Shown here piece after piece: positions 28,213 to 37,577 of a stretch of 64,000 nucleotides of DNA. How positions within the stretch are numbered: position 1 is the first letter of the stretch; each line of letters opens with the position of its first letter. The notes under the pieces are model-generated. The model was not told the DNA's origin. It searched no databases and was given only the letters and a program-made list of their open reading frames with translations. The DNA comes from Gracilimonas sp. GTDB taxonomy: Bacteria; Bacteroidota; Rhodothermia; Balneolales; Balneolaceae. The position numbers and the translations under genes were made by a program. Location: assembly GCF_040218225.1 (NCBI RefSeq), contig NZ_JAVJQO010000008.1, positions 248,001 through 312,000 of the forward strand. Reading direction: 5' to 3'.

Positions 28213-28269
28213 ATGTCTTTTTTAAGAAACTTTACGGTTATCCGATTATTTATCTGCGATGATCATTGA
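28213..28269 (+). CDS. Candidate 18-residue ORF with strong Shine-Dalgarno (hypothetical)
   Basis: ATG with GGGAGGAG 4 nt upstream, then 18 codons (MSFLRNFTVIRLFICDDH) and TGA. It lies in the 229-bp gap between tmk and the SRPBCC gene. A Shine-Dalgarno this strong is rare here, but the ORF is too short to judge by coding bias. It may be a small protein, a leader peptide or a chance ORF. Confidence 0.3.
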   Translation: MSFLRNFTVIRLFICDDH

Positions 28270-28387
28270 GGCTTAATCTTTTTATCCGTAAATTTAAAGC
28301 AATCTGGATGAGTCCTGCCTGTTTCCATGACAACCAGTTCATCAAAAGAATACAATTCTAACGATCATAACTACCAAGTAATAAATT

Positions 28388-28864
28388 ATGGCGCACGAAA
28401 GAATCGAAATTGATCTACCTCTTGCCAAAGTATACGAGCTCCTTTCTAATCCAGTTGAATTTCCTAAGTTCTTGGATCGCATCGATAAAGTAGAGAGAGT
28501 TAACTCTCAAACTTTCGAGTACAAGACTGACATTGGAGGAGAAGAGTATCAGTGGACAACTAATCTTATCGATAATCTTCGTAACACTCGTTTTGCCTGG
28601 ATTACTATCAATGGTAATCTGAATCAAACCGGAACTATTCGTTTTACTCCGCTTGATAATGGCGAACGCACACGCGTTGAATTTTCTCTGGACTACCGAA
28701 CTTTCTTCGGTGATCCTGAAGAAGAATTGGCTTCTTTCATTGAAGATTCACCTGCTCAGCTTAAAAAAGATCTTGAGACATTCAAGAAATTAGCTGAAGG
28801 CGGAACCTTCAAAGAAACTCCAATCGAGCCAACCGAAGAGACCGAAGAAGAAGTTACCGCATAA
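28388..28864 (+). CDS. SRPBCC/START-like family protein (polyketide cyclase/COQ10-like)
   Basis: 158 residues. ERIEIDLPLAKVYELLSNPVEFPKFLDRIDKVERVN at the start, with WTTNL and FTPLDNGERTRVEFSLDY, is the helix-grip fold of SRPBCC proteins; an acidic C-terminal tail (EPTEETEEEVTA) follows. Such proteins bind hydrophobic ligands such as quinones or lipids; ligand unknown. A terminator follows. Confidence 0.85.
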   Translation: MAHERIEIDLPLAKVYELLSNPVEFPKFLDRIDKVERVNSQTFEYKTDIGGEEYQWTTNLIDNLRNTRFAWITINGNLNQTGTIRFTPLDNGERTRVEFSLDYRTFFGDPEEELASFIEDSPAQLKKDLETFKKLAEGGTFKETPIEPTEETEEEVTA

Positions 28865-28898
28865 GGTATTTCAATCTTTATATTATTTACATTACTTG

Positions 28899-28928
28899 AT
28901 GCGCATCTCAACGATGCGCATTTTTTTT
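28899..28928 (+). terminator. Rho-independent terminator after the SRPBCC gene
   Basis: Perfect 9-bp stem ATGCGCATC (28899-28907) and GATGCGCAT (28913-28921) with loop TCAAC, then a run of T. It separates the SRPBCC gene from aroE, and it argues against aroE starting at the upstream in-frame ATG at 28896, which would lie in the hairpin. Confidence 0.9.
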
Positions 28929-28946
28929 GTCATTATTCAAGGACGT

Positions 28947-29798
28947 ATGGATTTCAGTGAGTTTTTAAAATCAGAGTCAAGCCAAAAACCTCATTATTTA
29001 TTAATTGGAAGCCCGATAAGCCACAGTGTGTCTCCATTAATGCATAATGCCGCTTTAGATCATCACGGGCTTAAAGCTGAATATCATGCGGTCGCAGTTC
29101 GTAATAGTGAGATTTCTACCTTGATTGCTCATTTCAATCGCCTCGAGTTTCTGGGAGCAAATATTACCATCCCTTATAAAGAAACACTTTTTGATGCTAT
29201 GGACACACTGGGTGTGGAAGCTGCACAAATCGGGGCTATTAACACCATTGTAAAAAGAGACGGTAAAATTGTAGGTGAGAATACCGATGAATATGGATTC
29301 CGCGTTCCCATCGAGGACTATGAAGATGACCTGGCCGGAGAAAGAGCAGTAATTTTTGGAACAGGGGGAGCGACCAAGGCTATTTGTTATGCACTTCGTG
29401 AAATGGGAATTGAAGAGATTGTAATGGTTTCCCGCCGCCCGGGGCAATATGACGAACACTCTGATATCATCATGTGCAATTATGAGAACTGGACAGCTTA
29501 TGCCGAGGAAGCGGCTATTATTATTAATGCCACTCCGTTAGGGATGGTACCTAATACAGATGCTTCACCAGTCAAAGATCATGAAGTTGAAGTCTTATCT
29601 GGTAAAATCTGCTATGATGCCGTATATAATCCCCGCGAAACCAAGTTTTTGAAACAAGCCAAGAAAGCTGATGGCATTCCAATAGAAGGGCTGGATATGT
29701 TGATCTATCAGGGGGCGAAATCTTTTAAGATGTGGACCGGACAGGAATTTCCAACCGGACTCATAAAAATGAAATTGGATGATGTCTTCCCGCATTAA
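28947..29798 (+). CDS. aroE: Shikimate dehydrogenase
   Basis: 283 residues from the ATG giving MDFSEFLK, preceded by AAGGA. LLIGSPISHSVSPLMHN, ITIPYKE (catalytic Lys), NTDEYGF and GTGGATKAI (NADP binding). Reduces 3-dehydroshikimate to shikimate on the pathway to chorismate that also feeds the trp operon. It overlaps pgeF by 20 nt. Confidence 0.93.
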   Translation: MDFSEFLKSESSQKPHYLLIGSPISHSVSPLMHNAALDHHGLKAEYHAVAVRNSEISTLIAHFNRLEFLGANITIPYKETLFDAMDTLGVEAAQIGAINTIVKRDGKIVGENTDEYGFRVPIEDYEDDLAGERAVIFGTGGATKAICYALREMGIEEIVMVSRRPGQYDEHSDIIMCNYENWTAYAEEAAIIINATPLGMVPNTDASPVKDHEVEVLSGKICYDAVYNPRETKFLKQAKKADGIPIEGLDMLIYQGAKSFKMWTGQEFPTGLIKMKLDDVFPH

Positions 29799-30528
29799 TT
29801 TTATAAAACCTGAATTGCTGAATGGCGAAGTAATTTCCAGCTGGTTTACGCTTCGAAATCAGGAAGCGGTTCATCCCGGATTGGATATACCGGGCCTGAA
29901 TCTGGGGCTTAATACCTCAGAGAAAGCTTCAATAGTCTTATCAAACAGACAGCGGCTTTTACAAGAAATTGGAACAGATCAGGAGCGTATTGTATATGGG
30001 GTGCAGGTTCACCAAACGGAAATTGAGGAAGTAACACAAGGTGGTATCTACGAAGGTACTGATGGGTTTGTAACCAAAAACTCAGGCTTAACTTTGGCTA
30101 TTCAGGTGGCTGATTGTGCAGCTGTGCTAATGGGAGATGCTAAAAATAAAGTTATAGGAGCAGCTCATGCCGGATGGCGTGGAGCAGTGGCTGACATAGT
30201 CCCAAAAACAATCCAAAGAATGGAAAAGCTTGGAGCTGATGCGAGGCATATTAAAGTATTTGTAAGTCCATGCATATCTCTTCACAATTTTGAAGTAGGA
30301 GAGGAAGTAGCAGTTGAATTTCCGGAACAGTTTGTAGACAGAACGAATTATGCCAAACCACATGTTGATTTGAAAGCTTTCATCAGATATCAATTATTGA
30401 ATGAGGGTATTGAGAGCAATCACATAGAAGTTAATGATTCATGTACCATTGCTGATGAAAATTTCTATTCATACCGACGTCAAAAAGATAAAAGCGGACG
30501 GATGATGGGAATTATCAAACTAAACTAA
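29779..30528 (+). CDS. pgeF: Peptidoglycan editing factor PgeF (multicopper-oxidase-like fold)
   Basis: 249 residues. Conserved metal ligands: His in GVQVHQTEI, Cys in VADCAAVLMGD, His in AAHAGWRGAV, plus SCTIADENFYSYRR. The family was long called laccase-domain protein but proofreads peptidoglycan precursors, removing wrong Ser at position 1. Overlaps aroE, so co-transcribed. Confidence 0.92.
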   Translation: MMSSRINFIKPELLNGEVISSWFTLRNQEAVHPGLDIPGLNLGLNTSEKASIVLSNRQRLLQEIGTDQERIVYGVQVHQTEIEEVTQGGIYEGTDGFVTKNSGLTLAIQVADCAAVLMGDAKNKVIGAAHAGWRGAVADIVPKTIQRMEKLGADARHIKVFVSPCISLHNFEVGEEVAVEFPEQFVDRTNYAKPHVDLKAFIRYQLLNEGIESNHIEVNDSCTIADENFYSYRRQKDKSGRMMGIIKLN

Positions 30529-30543
30529 AGAAGTTTTTACGCA

Positions 30544-31443
30544 TTGAGAGTTAGCTACAGTCCCGGTTATGTTGCAGACATTCCAGATGACCACATCTTC
30601 CCGATGAAGAAGTTCAGAGGGCTACACCAATATTTATTGGAAAGAAATGTTCTGAAAGATTCCGAAATAGTAGAACCTTCTATGGTTGACCATTCCAATT
30701 TGATTATGGCTCATACGCAAAGATATGCTAATGCCATCTGGGAAGGAACGCTAGACCGCAAAGAAGAACGCAGGATGGGTTTGCCATGGAGTAAGTCGCT
30801 GGCTATAAGATCAAGGCTGGCCGTGCAGGGGACGATAAATGCCGGTTTGATGGCGCTGCAAGATGGAATTGCAGGGAATTTAGCCGGTGGAACTCATCAC
30901 GCTATGCCTGATTTGGGAGAAGGTTTTTGTGTATTCAATGATGTGGCCGTTGCGATCAAAGTACTGCAACAATCAAAGTGGGTAAATAAAGTCATGGTGA
31001 TAGATTGTGACGTACATCAGGGAAATGGAACCGCCTTTATATTTGCTGATGATCCTAATGTATTCACGTTTTCCATTCATGGAGAAAAGAACTATCCCTT
31101 TAAGAAACCGCCTTCTGATCTTGATGTTGGCTTGCCCGACAAAACGGAAGATAAAGGATACCATAGAGCTTTGATTACAGCCTTGGATTCTATCCTGACT
31201 AATTTCAAACCAGACCTGGTTTATTATTTAGGTGGAATTGATCCATTGGAAGCCGATCATTTTGGCAGATTATCCCTCACATTAAAGGGACTCAGAGAAA
31301 GGGAGCGAATTGTGATCGAGTCCGTAACACAACGGAATTTGCCTATGGTATTGTTGTTGTCGGGAGGATATGCACCAACTCTTAATGATACGGTTATTGC
31401 ACATGCCCAAATGTATGAAGTAGCAAAAGAAATGGGTTTTTAA
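30544..31443 (+). CDS. Histone deacetylase-like amidohydrolase
   Basis: 299 residues from TTG 30544, directly before the conserved VSYSPGYVADIP. Zinc-hydrolase motifs: GGTHHAM, DCDVHQGNGTA (Asp, His ligands) and GGIDPLEADHFGRL (third Asp). Bacterial members deacetylate acetylated amines such as polyamines or act in acetoin metabolism. Starts 15 nt after pgeF, so co-transcribed. Confidence 0.88.
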   Translation: MRVSYSPGYVADIPDDHIFPMKKFRGLHQYLLERNVLKDSEIVEPSMVDHSNLIMAHTQRYANAIWEGTLDRKEERRMGLPWSKSLAIRSRLAVQGTINAGLMALQDGIAGNLAGGTHHAMPDLGEGFCVFNDVAVAIKVLQQSKWVNKVMVIDCDVHQGNGTAFIFADDPNVFTFSIHGEKNYPFKKPPSDLDVGLPDKTEDKGYHRALITALDSILTNFKPDLVYYLGGIDPLEADHFGRLSLTLKGLRERERIVIESVTQRNLPMVLLLSGGYAPTLNDTVIAHAQMYEVAKEMGF

Positions 31444-31486
31444 AAATCATTGCTTAATTTGAAGCAGAACTAAATCAAGAAGTATT

Positions 31487-32635
31487 TTGAACAAACAAAA
31501 ACTGGCTATTCTGGGATCAACAGGATCCATTGGGACACAGGCGCTTGAAATCGTCCGTCAGCACCCCGATAAATTTGAGATTGTTGCTCTTACCGCCAAT
31601 TCCAATTGGGAATTACTTGCTGAACAGGTAAAAGAATTCAGGCCGAAGTATACCCTGATTAGTGATGAGGATCATTATCAGGATTTTAAAAAGACAGTGT
31701 CTGATGCAGAAGTTCTTACCGGAGCTGAAAATTTACCCGCTATTGCTTCTTTAGAAGAAGTGGATACGGTTTTAAATAGTCTTGTCGGATTTGCGGGTTT
31801 TGAATCTACCCTTGAGGCCATTCGTTCAGGTAAGAAAGTAGCGCTTGCCAATAAAGAGTCGTTGGTGGTTGGGGGAGAGCTAATAATCGCTGAGCTTAAA
31901 AAATCAGATGCAGAACTCATTCCGGTTGATTCAGAACACAGTGCTATGTTGCAATGTCTGGTAGGCGAGTCTATGGATGATATTGAAAAGATAATCATCA
32001 CAGCAAGCGGAGGGCCGTTTCGTGAGCTATCCAAGGAACAGATGCAAAAAGTAACGGTTGAGCAAGCTCTGGATCACCCCAACTGGAGTATGGGAGCAAA
32101 GATCACGATTGATTCTTCAACCATGATGAATAAAGGGCTTGAAATTATCGAAGCTCATTGGCTTTTTGATATTCCCGTAGACAAAATTGAGCCGGTTATC
32201 CATCCGCAAAGTATTATTCATTCCATGATTACTTTTACAGATGGTTCGAGTAAGGCACAGTTAGGTTTGCCAGACATGAAAGTTCCAATTATATATGCGC
32301 TGAGCTATCCCGAAAGGCTACCGCTGGATACACCCAGAATGAACTGGAAAGAGGTTCAAAATCTTACCTTTGAACCCGTTGATTTTGATAAATTTCCCTG
32401 CGTAAAATTAGCTATGGATAGTATCACAAAAGGGGGATATGCTCCGGCAGTTTTAAACGCAGCTAATGAAGTTGCCGTAGAGCGATTTTTGAACAAAGAA
32501 ATTGGTTATATTCACATCCCTGAAATTGTAAAAGAAAGTTTGGCTAACATTGAATTGAATGATAGTTTGAACACAGAGACGTTAAAAGAAATAGATAAAG
32601 AGACGCGGAAATTCGCGCATTCAATTATTAAATAA
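31487..32635 (+). CDS. dxr: 1-deoxy-D-xylulose-5-phosphate reductoisomerase
   Basis: 382 residues, usual length; TTG start directly before NKQKLAILGSTGSIG, the NADPH-binding motif. SEHSAMLQCL, SGGPFRE and HPNWSMG are catalytic. Second step of the MEP isoprenoid pathway. Opens a run with rseP (5-nt gap), psd and pssA. Confidence 0.96.
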   Translation: MNKQKLAILGSTGSIGTQALEIVRQHPDKFEIVALTANSNWELLAEQVKEFRPKYTLISDEDHYQDFKKTVSDAEVLTGAENLPAIASLEEVDTVLNSLVGFAGFESTLEAIRSGKKVALANKESLVVGGELIIAELKKSDAELIPVDSEHSAMLQCLVGESMDDIEKIIITASGGPFRELSKEQMQKVTVEQALDHPNWSMGAKITIDSSTMMNKGLEIIEAHWLFDIPVDKIEPVIHPQSIIHSMITFTDGSSKAQLGLPDMKVPIIYALSYPERLPLDTPRMNWKEVQNLTFEPVDFDKFPCVKLAMDSITKGGYAPAVLNAANEVAVERFLNKEIGYIHIPEIVKESLANIELNDSLNTETLKEIDKETRKFAHSIIK

Positions 32636-32640
32636 TTTAC

Positions 32641-33981
32641 ATGGACTGGTTTTTAAGTTTATTAAACACGCTCCTGATTTTTGGTGGAGCATTGATGATC
32701 CTGGTTTTTATTCATGAACTGGGTCACTTTTTAGCAGCAAAATTTTTTGGAATGAGGGTTGAACGCTTTTCCATTGGATTTCCACCCCGGGTTTGGGGCT
32801 TTCAGAAGGGAGATACAGATTATTGTATAGGTGCAACCCCACTTGGAGGGTATGTAAAAATATCTGGGATGATCGATGAAAGCATGGACACTGACCATCT
32901 TGAAAAAGAACCAGAGCCATGGGAATATCGAAGTAAGCCTGTTTGGCAGCGTATCATAACGATTACTGCCGGAGTGATTTTCAATATGATTCTGGCTTTC
33001 TTTATCTATTTTGGATTGACATACAGCCAGGGTAAAGCAGTTCTTCCTATTGATGAAACGGAAGGAATTTACGTTCCGGAAACATCTATTTTATATGAAA
33101 TAGGATTTGAAACAGGCGATAAAATTGTAGGTGTAAACGGACAAAGGGTAACTTACTTCAATGAGTTGGTATCAGCTTCAGAGCTTACTTCAGATAACCT
33201 GACCTACATGGTGATGCGAAATGGGCAACAGGTTTCTGTTCCTGTTACTCCGAACTTTTTGGATAGCCTGCAAACCCGTGGCTTTCTTGATCCAACGTAT
33301 TCGTTTCCAAGTAAGGTGTCATCAGTACCAGCCGGAAGGCCCGCTGCTGAAGCCGGCTTGGAAGCAGGCGATCGCATTGTGTCAGCAAATGGAGATACCG
33401 TTAAGTATTGGGTTCAACTGGTAGAGATTATTCAAAATGCAGATTCAGCGGTTAACTTTGGTGTGCAACGCGGTGATTCGCTTTTCTATGCATCTATCAC
33501 ACCCGATCCGGAGACTAAAACTATTGGCATAGCTTCACCTCAGATTCAAACATTGGGCTTAATGCGCATCGAATATGGATTCTGGGAGTCTATAGGCGAA
33601 GGATATAATCAAACCATAGAGCAAACAGTGGGTATTGTTCAGGGTTTTGCAAGAATGATTACGGGCGATATTTCCGTCACTCAGAACCTCGGCGGCCCGA
33701 TAGCTATAGCAAGCATTACCCGTGAAGCTACAGATCAGGCTGGTTGGATTGGATTCTGGAATATAACGGCGCTGCTCAGTATTACGTTGGCTATTTTAAA
33801 TATTTTACCGATCCCAGCTCTTGATGGAGGTCACCTTGTATTTTTACTTTACGAAGGTATTACACGTCGTGAACCGTCTGAGAAAGTGAGAATGATTGCG
33901 CAACAAATAGGTTTTTTCCTGATGATTGGTTTATTCATTTTTGTAATGTTTAACGACGCATTCAGATACTTCGGACTTTAA
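32641..33981 (+). CDS. rseP: RIP metalloprotease RseP (site-2 protease)
   Basis: 446 residues. HELGH at residues 25-29 (zinc, catalytic), two PDZ-like domains in the periplasmic middle (about 110-310), ALDGGHL motif (LDG) near the C terminus, four membrane segments. Cleaves anti-sigma factors and signal peptides within the membrane. Dxr and RseP are frequently adjacent in bacteria. Confidence 0.95.
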   Translation: MDWFLSLLNTLLIFGGALMILVFIHELGHFLAAKFFGMRVERFSIGFPPRVWGFQKGDTDYCIGATPLGGYVKISGMIDESMDTDHLEKEPEPWEYRSKPVWQRIITITAGVIFNMILAFFIYFGLTYSQGKAVLPIDETEGIYVPETSILYEIGFETGDKIVGVNGQRVTYFNELVSASELTSDNLTYMVMRNGQQVSVPVTPNFLDSLQTRGFLDPTYSFPSKVSSVPAGRPAAEAGLEAGDRIVSANGDTVKYWVQLVEIIQNADSAVNFGVQRGDSLFYASITPDPETKTIGIASPQIQTLGLMRIEYGFWESIGEGYNQTIEQTVGIVQGFARMITGDISVTQNLGGPIAIASITREATDQAGWIGFWNITALLSITLAILNILPIPALDGGHLVFLLYEGITRREPSEKVRMIAQQIGFFLMIGLFIFVMFNDAFRYFGL

Positions 33982-33983
33982 AT

Positions 33984-34634
33984 ATGTTATCTAAAGAAGG
34001 TTACCCAACAATAGCTCTTGTAATCACAGTTTCTATTTTGGTCTGTGGTTTTGCATACTATTTCTTAAATCACTGGTTTGCTTATGTGATTTATGCCGGT
34101 ATGGGAACGTTAACTTGCCTTACTATCTTTTTCTTTCGGGATCCGGATCGTAATATCCCCGAAGATGAGAACTTGATTATTTCACCGGCTGATGGCAAAG
34201 TTGTTTTTGTGAAAGAGGTAGAAGAGGAAGTGTATTTAAAGGGTAAAGCAACCCAAATAAGTATCTTTTTGTCACCATTGAATGTCCACGTAAACCGGAA
34301 TCCTGTTTCAGGTTCTTTGGAGTATGTGAAATATCATCCCGGAGAATACCTGATGGCTTGGACTGAACATGCTTCAGAGCTTAATGAACGCGCAGATTTT
34401 GGTGTACTTCATCCCTCTCAGGCCAAAATATTTTTCCGCCAGATTACCGGCTTTCTTGCCCGACGAATTGTCTACAACATTAAAGAAGGAGATCAACTGA
34501 AAGCTGGGGAGAGATTTGGAATTATGAAATTTGGCTCCCGAATGGATGTTGTAGTTCCTGCTAATGTAGATGTGAAGGTTAAACCAGGTGATACCACCCG
34601 AGCAGGAGAATCAATAATTGGGGTTATTAATTAA
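33984..34634 (+). CDS. psd: Phosphatidylserine decarboxylase proenzyme (short form)
   Basis: 216 residues. FRDPDRNIP, LNVHVNRNP and MKFGSRMDVVVP; autocleavage is expected between Gly184 and Ser185 to give the pyruvoyl group. One to two N-terminal membrane segments (about 8-50). Makes phosphatidylethanolamine. Starts 2 nt after rseP and shares a base with the pssA start. Confidence 0.95.
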   Translation: MLSKEGYPTIALVITVSILVCGFAYYFLNHWFAYVIYAGMGTLTCLTIFFFRDPDRNIPEDENLIISPADGKVVFVKEVEEEVYLKGKATQISIFLSPLNVHVNRNPVSGSLEYVKYHPGEYLMAWTEHASELNERADFGVLHPSQAKIFFRQITGFLARRIVYNIKEGDQLKAGERFGIMKFGSRMDVVVPANVDVKVKPGDTTRAGESIIGVIN

Positions 34635-35464
34635 TGAAATATCCGATTCAGAAAAAATATCATTCTTTCAAACAGCGCAGAAAACGCAGGAAAGAACAAA
34701 AACCACCGGTTAACAAGAAGATCGCAGTTCCCAGTTTCTTTACACTGATGAACTTGTTCAGTGGATTCCTGGCTATTATTTCTATCTCTGACGGAGACTT
34801 TATCCGGGGAGCATGGCTGATTGCGCTTGCAGGATTATTTGATGTTTTTGACGGATTAATGGCTCGACTTGCCAACGCAACCAGCGACTTTGGTATAGAA
34901 CTTGATTCTATAAGTGATATGGTATCTTTTGGTGTAGCCCCGGGTTTTCTAATCTATACCTGGAGTCTACACGAACTTGGCTTTGTTGGTATTATCGTGA
35001 GTGCTTTACCTCCACTTTGCGGAGCAGTTCGATTAGCCCGATTTAATGTGAATGCCCGTTTACATCCAAGGCCTGATTTCTTTGTTGGATTGCCAATTCC
35101 TGCTCAGGCCATTATTTTGGGTGCCTTTTTCCTGACCTTCCGAGATTCTCTTGAACTGTTCTCTTTTCTCGAAAACGGATTAAATTCAGTGCTTATACCA
35201 TTTATCGTAGTTATTTCATTTCTGATGGTGAGCACCCTTCCTTTTGACAAAATTCCAAGATTTGATCGAAAAACTATTAAGGAGCAAAAGGGAAAGTTTG
35301 TACTGTTCCTGATATATCTAATCCTCATTCTGGCATTCAAAGAATATGGACTCATGGCCGTATTTACTCTGTTTATTTTGAAAGGAGTGATTATCGGTGC
35401 TATTCAATTTTTCACCGATGATTACGGCCCGGCCGGAGTAGATGAATTCCAGGATTACAGCTGA
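34634..35464 (+). CDS. pssA: CDP-diacylglycerol-serine O-phosphatidyltransferase
   Basis: 276 residues. CDP-alcohol phosphotransferase motif Asp73-Gly74, Ala77-Arg78, Gly87, Asp91, Asp95 in DGLMARLANATSDFGIELD. About six membrane segments; a basic N terminus of about 28 residues. Supplies phosphatidylserine to Psd. Its stop overlaps the convergent wecB stop by about 10 nt. Confidence 0.95.
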   Translation: MKYPIQKKYHSFKQRRKRRKEQKPPVNKKIAVPSFFTLMNLFSGFLAIISISDGDFIRGAWLIALAGLFDVFDGLMARLANATSDFGIELDSISDMVSFGVAPGFLIYTWSLHELGFVGIIVSALPPLCGAVRLARFNVNARLHPRPDFFVGLPIPAQAIILGAFFLTFRDSLELFSFLENGLNSVLIPFIVVISFLMVSTLPFDKIPRFDRKTIKEQKGKFVLFLIYLILILAFKEYGLMAVFTLFILKGVIIGAIQFFTDDYGPAGVDEFQDYS

Positions 35465-36549
35465 TCTTTAATTGCTTTCTTGATCCTGACTGCTGCATTT
35501 CCATCTCCGTATATCATGGACGCATCGAGGATTTCACCGCCGTTTAATAGAGCTTCTGAATGTTTAATAACTACTTCTGGGTTGGTTCCTGCCAATATTC
35601 CCAGACCTGATTCAATTAGCTCTTGCCGTTCTGTTTCGTTTCTTAAAACCAACACTGGTTTTCCCAGGGCTGAAGCCTCTTCCTGAATACCACCAGAGTC
35701 AGATAGTATTAAATCAGCTCGTTTTAACACGTGGAGAAAGGAAAGGTAGTCAAGAGGCTTTATTTGTAAGAAACGATCACTAGAAATCGCAGCTTTTTCA
35801 ACGGCTTTTGTCACATTTGGGTTTGGATGGGCCGGAAAGATGACGCACAGCTCCTTGTGATCTTGCAGAAGCTTCTTTATAGCCTCAAATACTTGCATTA
35901 AAGGCTTGCCATGATTCTCACGCCGATGAGCAGTTAAAACGAGTAATTTCTGGTTATTGCTTACCTTAGTGAGTACTTCAGGTACAGATTTTTCAAAAAT
36001 ATGAGTGTTGGTGATCTGCTTAAGAGCGTCAATAACTGTATTACCTGTAACCGCAATTGAATTTTTAGAAATGCCCTCACTTAATAAATTTTTCTTATTC
36101 AGATCAGTTGGTGCAAAATGAAAATAAGCCAGATGTGAAATCTGCTTTCGGTTCATTTCTTCGGGAAAAGGGTAATAGGGGTCGTGACTTCTTAATCCTG
36201 CTTCTACATGAAGCACCGGAATTTTTTGATAGAAAGAGGAAAGTGCAGTAAGGTAAGAAGTAGTTGTATCTCCCTGAACCATAACATAGTCAGGCCGGGT
36301 GTCTTCAATTACTTTTTTCAGCTTCGGAAGCAGACTTTGGGTCAGGCTGAACAAATCCTGATTGGGTTCCATGATATTTAAATTAATATCTGGCTCTATA
36401 CCAAAAAGAGACAGCATCGGCTCAACTAATTCTTTGTGTTGACCTGTATGCAAAACGGTAACCTCAAACTCGTCTTTGAGTTCTAAGATGACCGGAGCCA
36501 GTTTAATAACTTCCGGTCGTGTGCCGAATGCGATTAGAATCTTCTTCAT
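35455..36549 (-). CDS. wecB: UDP-N-acetylglucosamine 2-epimerase (non-hydrolysing)
   Basis: 364 residues from the ATG before KKILIAFGTRPEV, which overlaps the upstream stop (ATGA). GTRPEVIKLAP, VQGDTTTSY, HVEAGLRSHD and SDSGGIQEEA are the active-site motifs. It makes UDP-ManNAc, a precursor for ManNAc-containing glycans. Last gene of the nine-gene unit and convergent with pssA. Confidence 0.95.
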   Translation of the reverse strand: MKKILIAFGTRPEVIKLAPVILELKDEFEVTVLHTGQHKELVEPMLSLFGIEPDINLNIMEPNQDLFSLTQSLLPKLKKVIEDTRPDYVMVQGDTTTSYLTALSSFYQKIPVLHVEAGLRSHDPYYPFPEEMNRKQISHLAYFHFAPTDLNKKNLLSEGISKNSIAVTGNTVIDALKQITNTHIFEKSVPEVLTKVSNNQKLLVLTAHRRENHGKPLMQVFEAIKKLLQDHKELCVIFPAHPNPNVTKAVEKAAISSDRFLQIKPLDYLSFLHVLKRADLILSDSGGIQEEASALGKPVLVLRNETERQELIESGLGILAGTNPEVVIKHSEALLNGGEILDASMIYGDGNAAVRIKKAIKDQL

Positions 36550-37577
36550 GAACATAATCTTTTATATTGTTCTGCTGTCAACTCGGCTACTCTTTCCCAC
36601 GTAAAATTTGTCAAGATGTGATTCTTTAGTTCTTCGGATTTCTCCTTTTTTAAAGCGTTATTAAGGCCAGTTGAAAGAGATTTCGAAGAATCCGGGTTTA
36701 TAAACTCAGCAAAACCTTCAAAATAATCTTTTGTTCCACCACGCTCGGTTATTACAATATGAGATCCCGTCAGTGCGGCTTCCATTGCCGCAATGCCGGG
36801 AGTTTCAAACTGGGAGGGAAGTACAAATACCTTACTGGCGGCGTAAGCGGAGGTGAGTAATTCTGATTCATGATTCAGTGTTTCAACCAAAGTAACATTT
36901 CCGGCTTTCTGAGCTAGTGATAAGCACTTTTGTCCATATTTATCCTGATTAAAGGAACCAATAATTACGACTTTTGCTTCAATTTGATCTGCAATTTCCA
37001 GTAATTTAATCACATTTTTACGCCGAGCAGCGGCCTGACCTGCAAAAAGCACGAAATCTTTAATCCCATATTTTTCCAGAAACAAATCTGGTGTTGCGTT
37101 AGAAAATCTCTTTTCCACACCATTAGGGATAGTCTCTATCTTATCAGCTGAAATAGAGAACCCTTGTTGTATCAGGTTGGCTTCAGCAGAGGTATTCGGG
37201 AGGTTCAGGTCTGCTTTACTGCATAGCTTTGATTTAACACTGAAATCGGATCGAATCCCGGAACCAAATATGGAACTAAGTTTTTCGATCTTAAGGGCTC
37301 TTCTAATGAAGGCTGCATTTCTGTTGGAGAAAAAGATGGGAGAAAGGAAAAGAGGAATTCCAAGTGCTTTAACTTGTTCTACGATACCGACATTTTCTAT
37401 AGAAGCACCAAATACATGCACAAGATCCAAATCAAGGGTTTTGATATCATCCCAGGGAGAAATCAAATAAGGTTCTATCCCAAAAAAAGATATATGCTGT
37501 GTAGTCTGTAAAGCCTGGGTTCTTAGCCCTCCGGATACAGCCGCAATGCTCATCGGTGCTACATAGCCTACTTTCAT
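36546..37577 (-). CDS. Family 4 glycosyltransferase
   Basis: 343 residues. GT-B fold; FAGQAAARRKNVIKLLE and ETPGIAAMEAALTGSHIVI (EX7E-like) are GT4 signatures. No signal peptide. ATGA overlaps with the genes on both sides tie it to the deacetylase-like gene and wecB. Acceptor and donor unknown; probably glycan assembly. Confidence 0.9.
   Translation of the reverse strand: MKVGYVAPMSIAAVSGGLRTQALQTTQHISFFGIEPYLISPWDDIKTLDLDLVHVFGASIENVGIVEQVKALGIPLFLSPIFFSNRNAAFIRRALKIEKLSSIFGSGIRSDFSVKSKLCSKADLNLPNTSAEANLIQQGFSISADKIETIPNGVEKRFSNATPDLFLEKYGIKDFVLFAGQAAARRKNVIKLLEIADQIEAKVVIIGSFNQDKYGQKCLSLAQKAGNVTLVETLNHESELLTSAYAASKVFVLPSQFETPGIAAMEAALTGSHIVITERGGTKDYFEGFAEFINPDSSKSLSTGLNNALKKEKSEELKNHILTNFTWERVAELTAEQYKRLCS

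Noticed and set aside
28896-28946. Upstream in-frame start for aroE
   Set aside because: It runs through the 28899-28928 terminator hairpin; the later ATG has AAGGA upstream and matches the usual N terminus.
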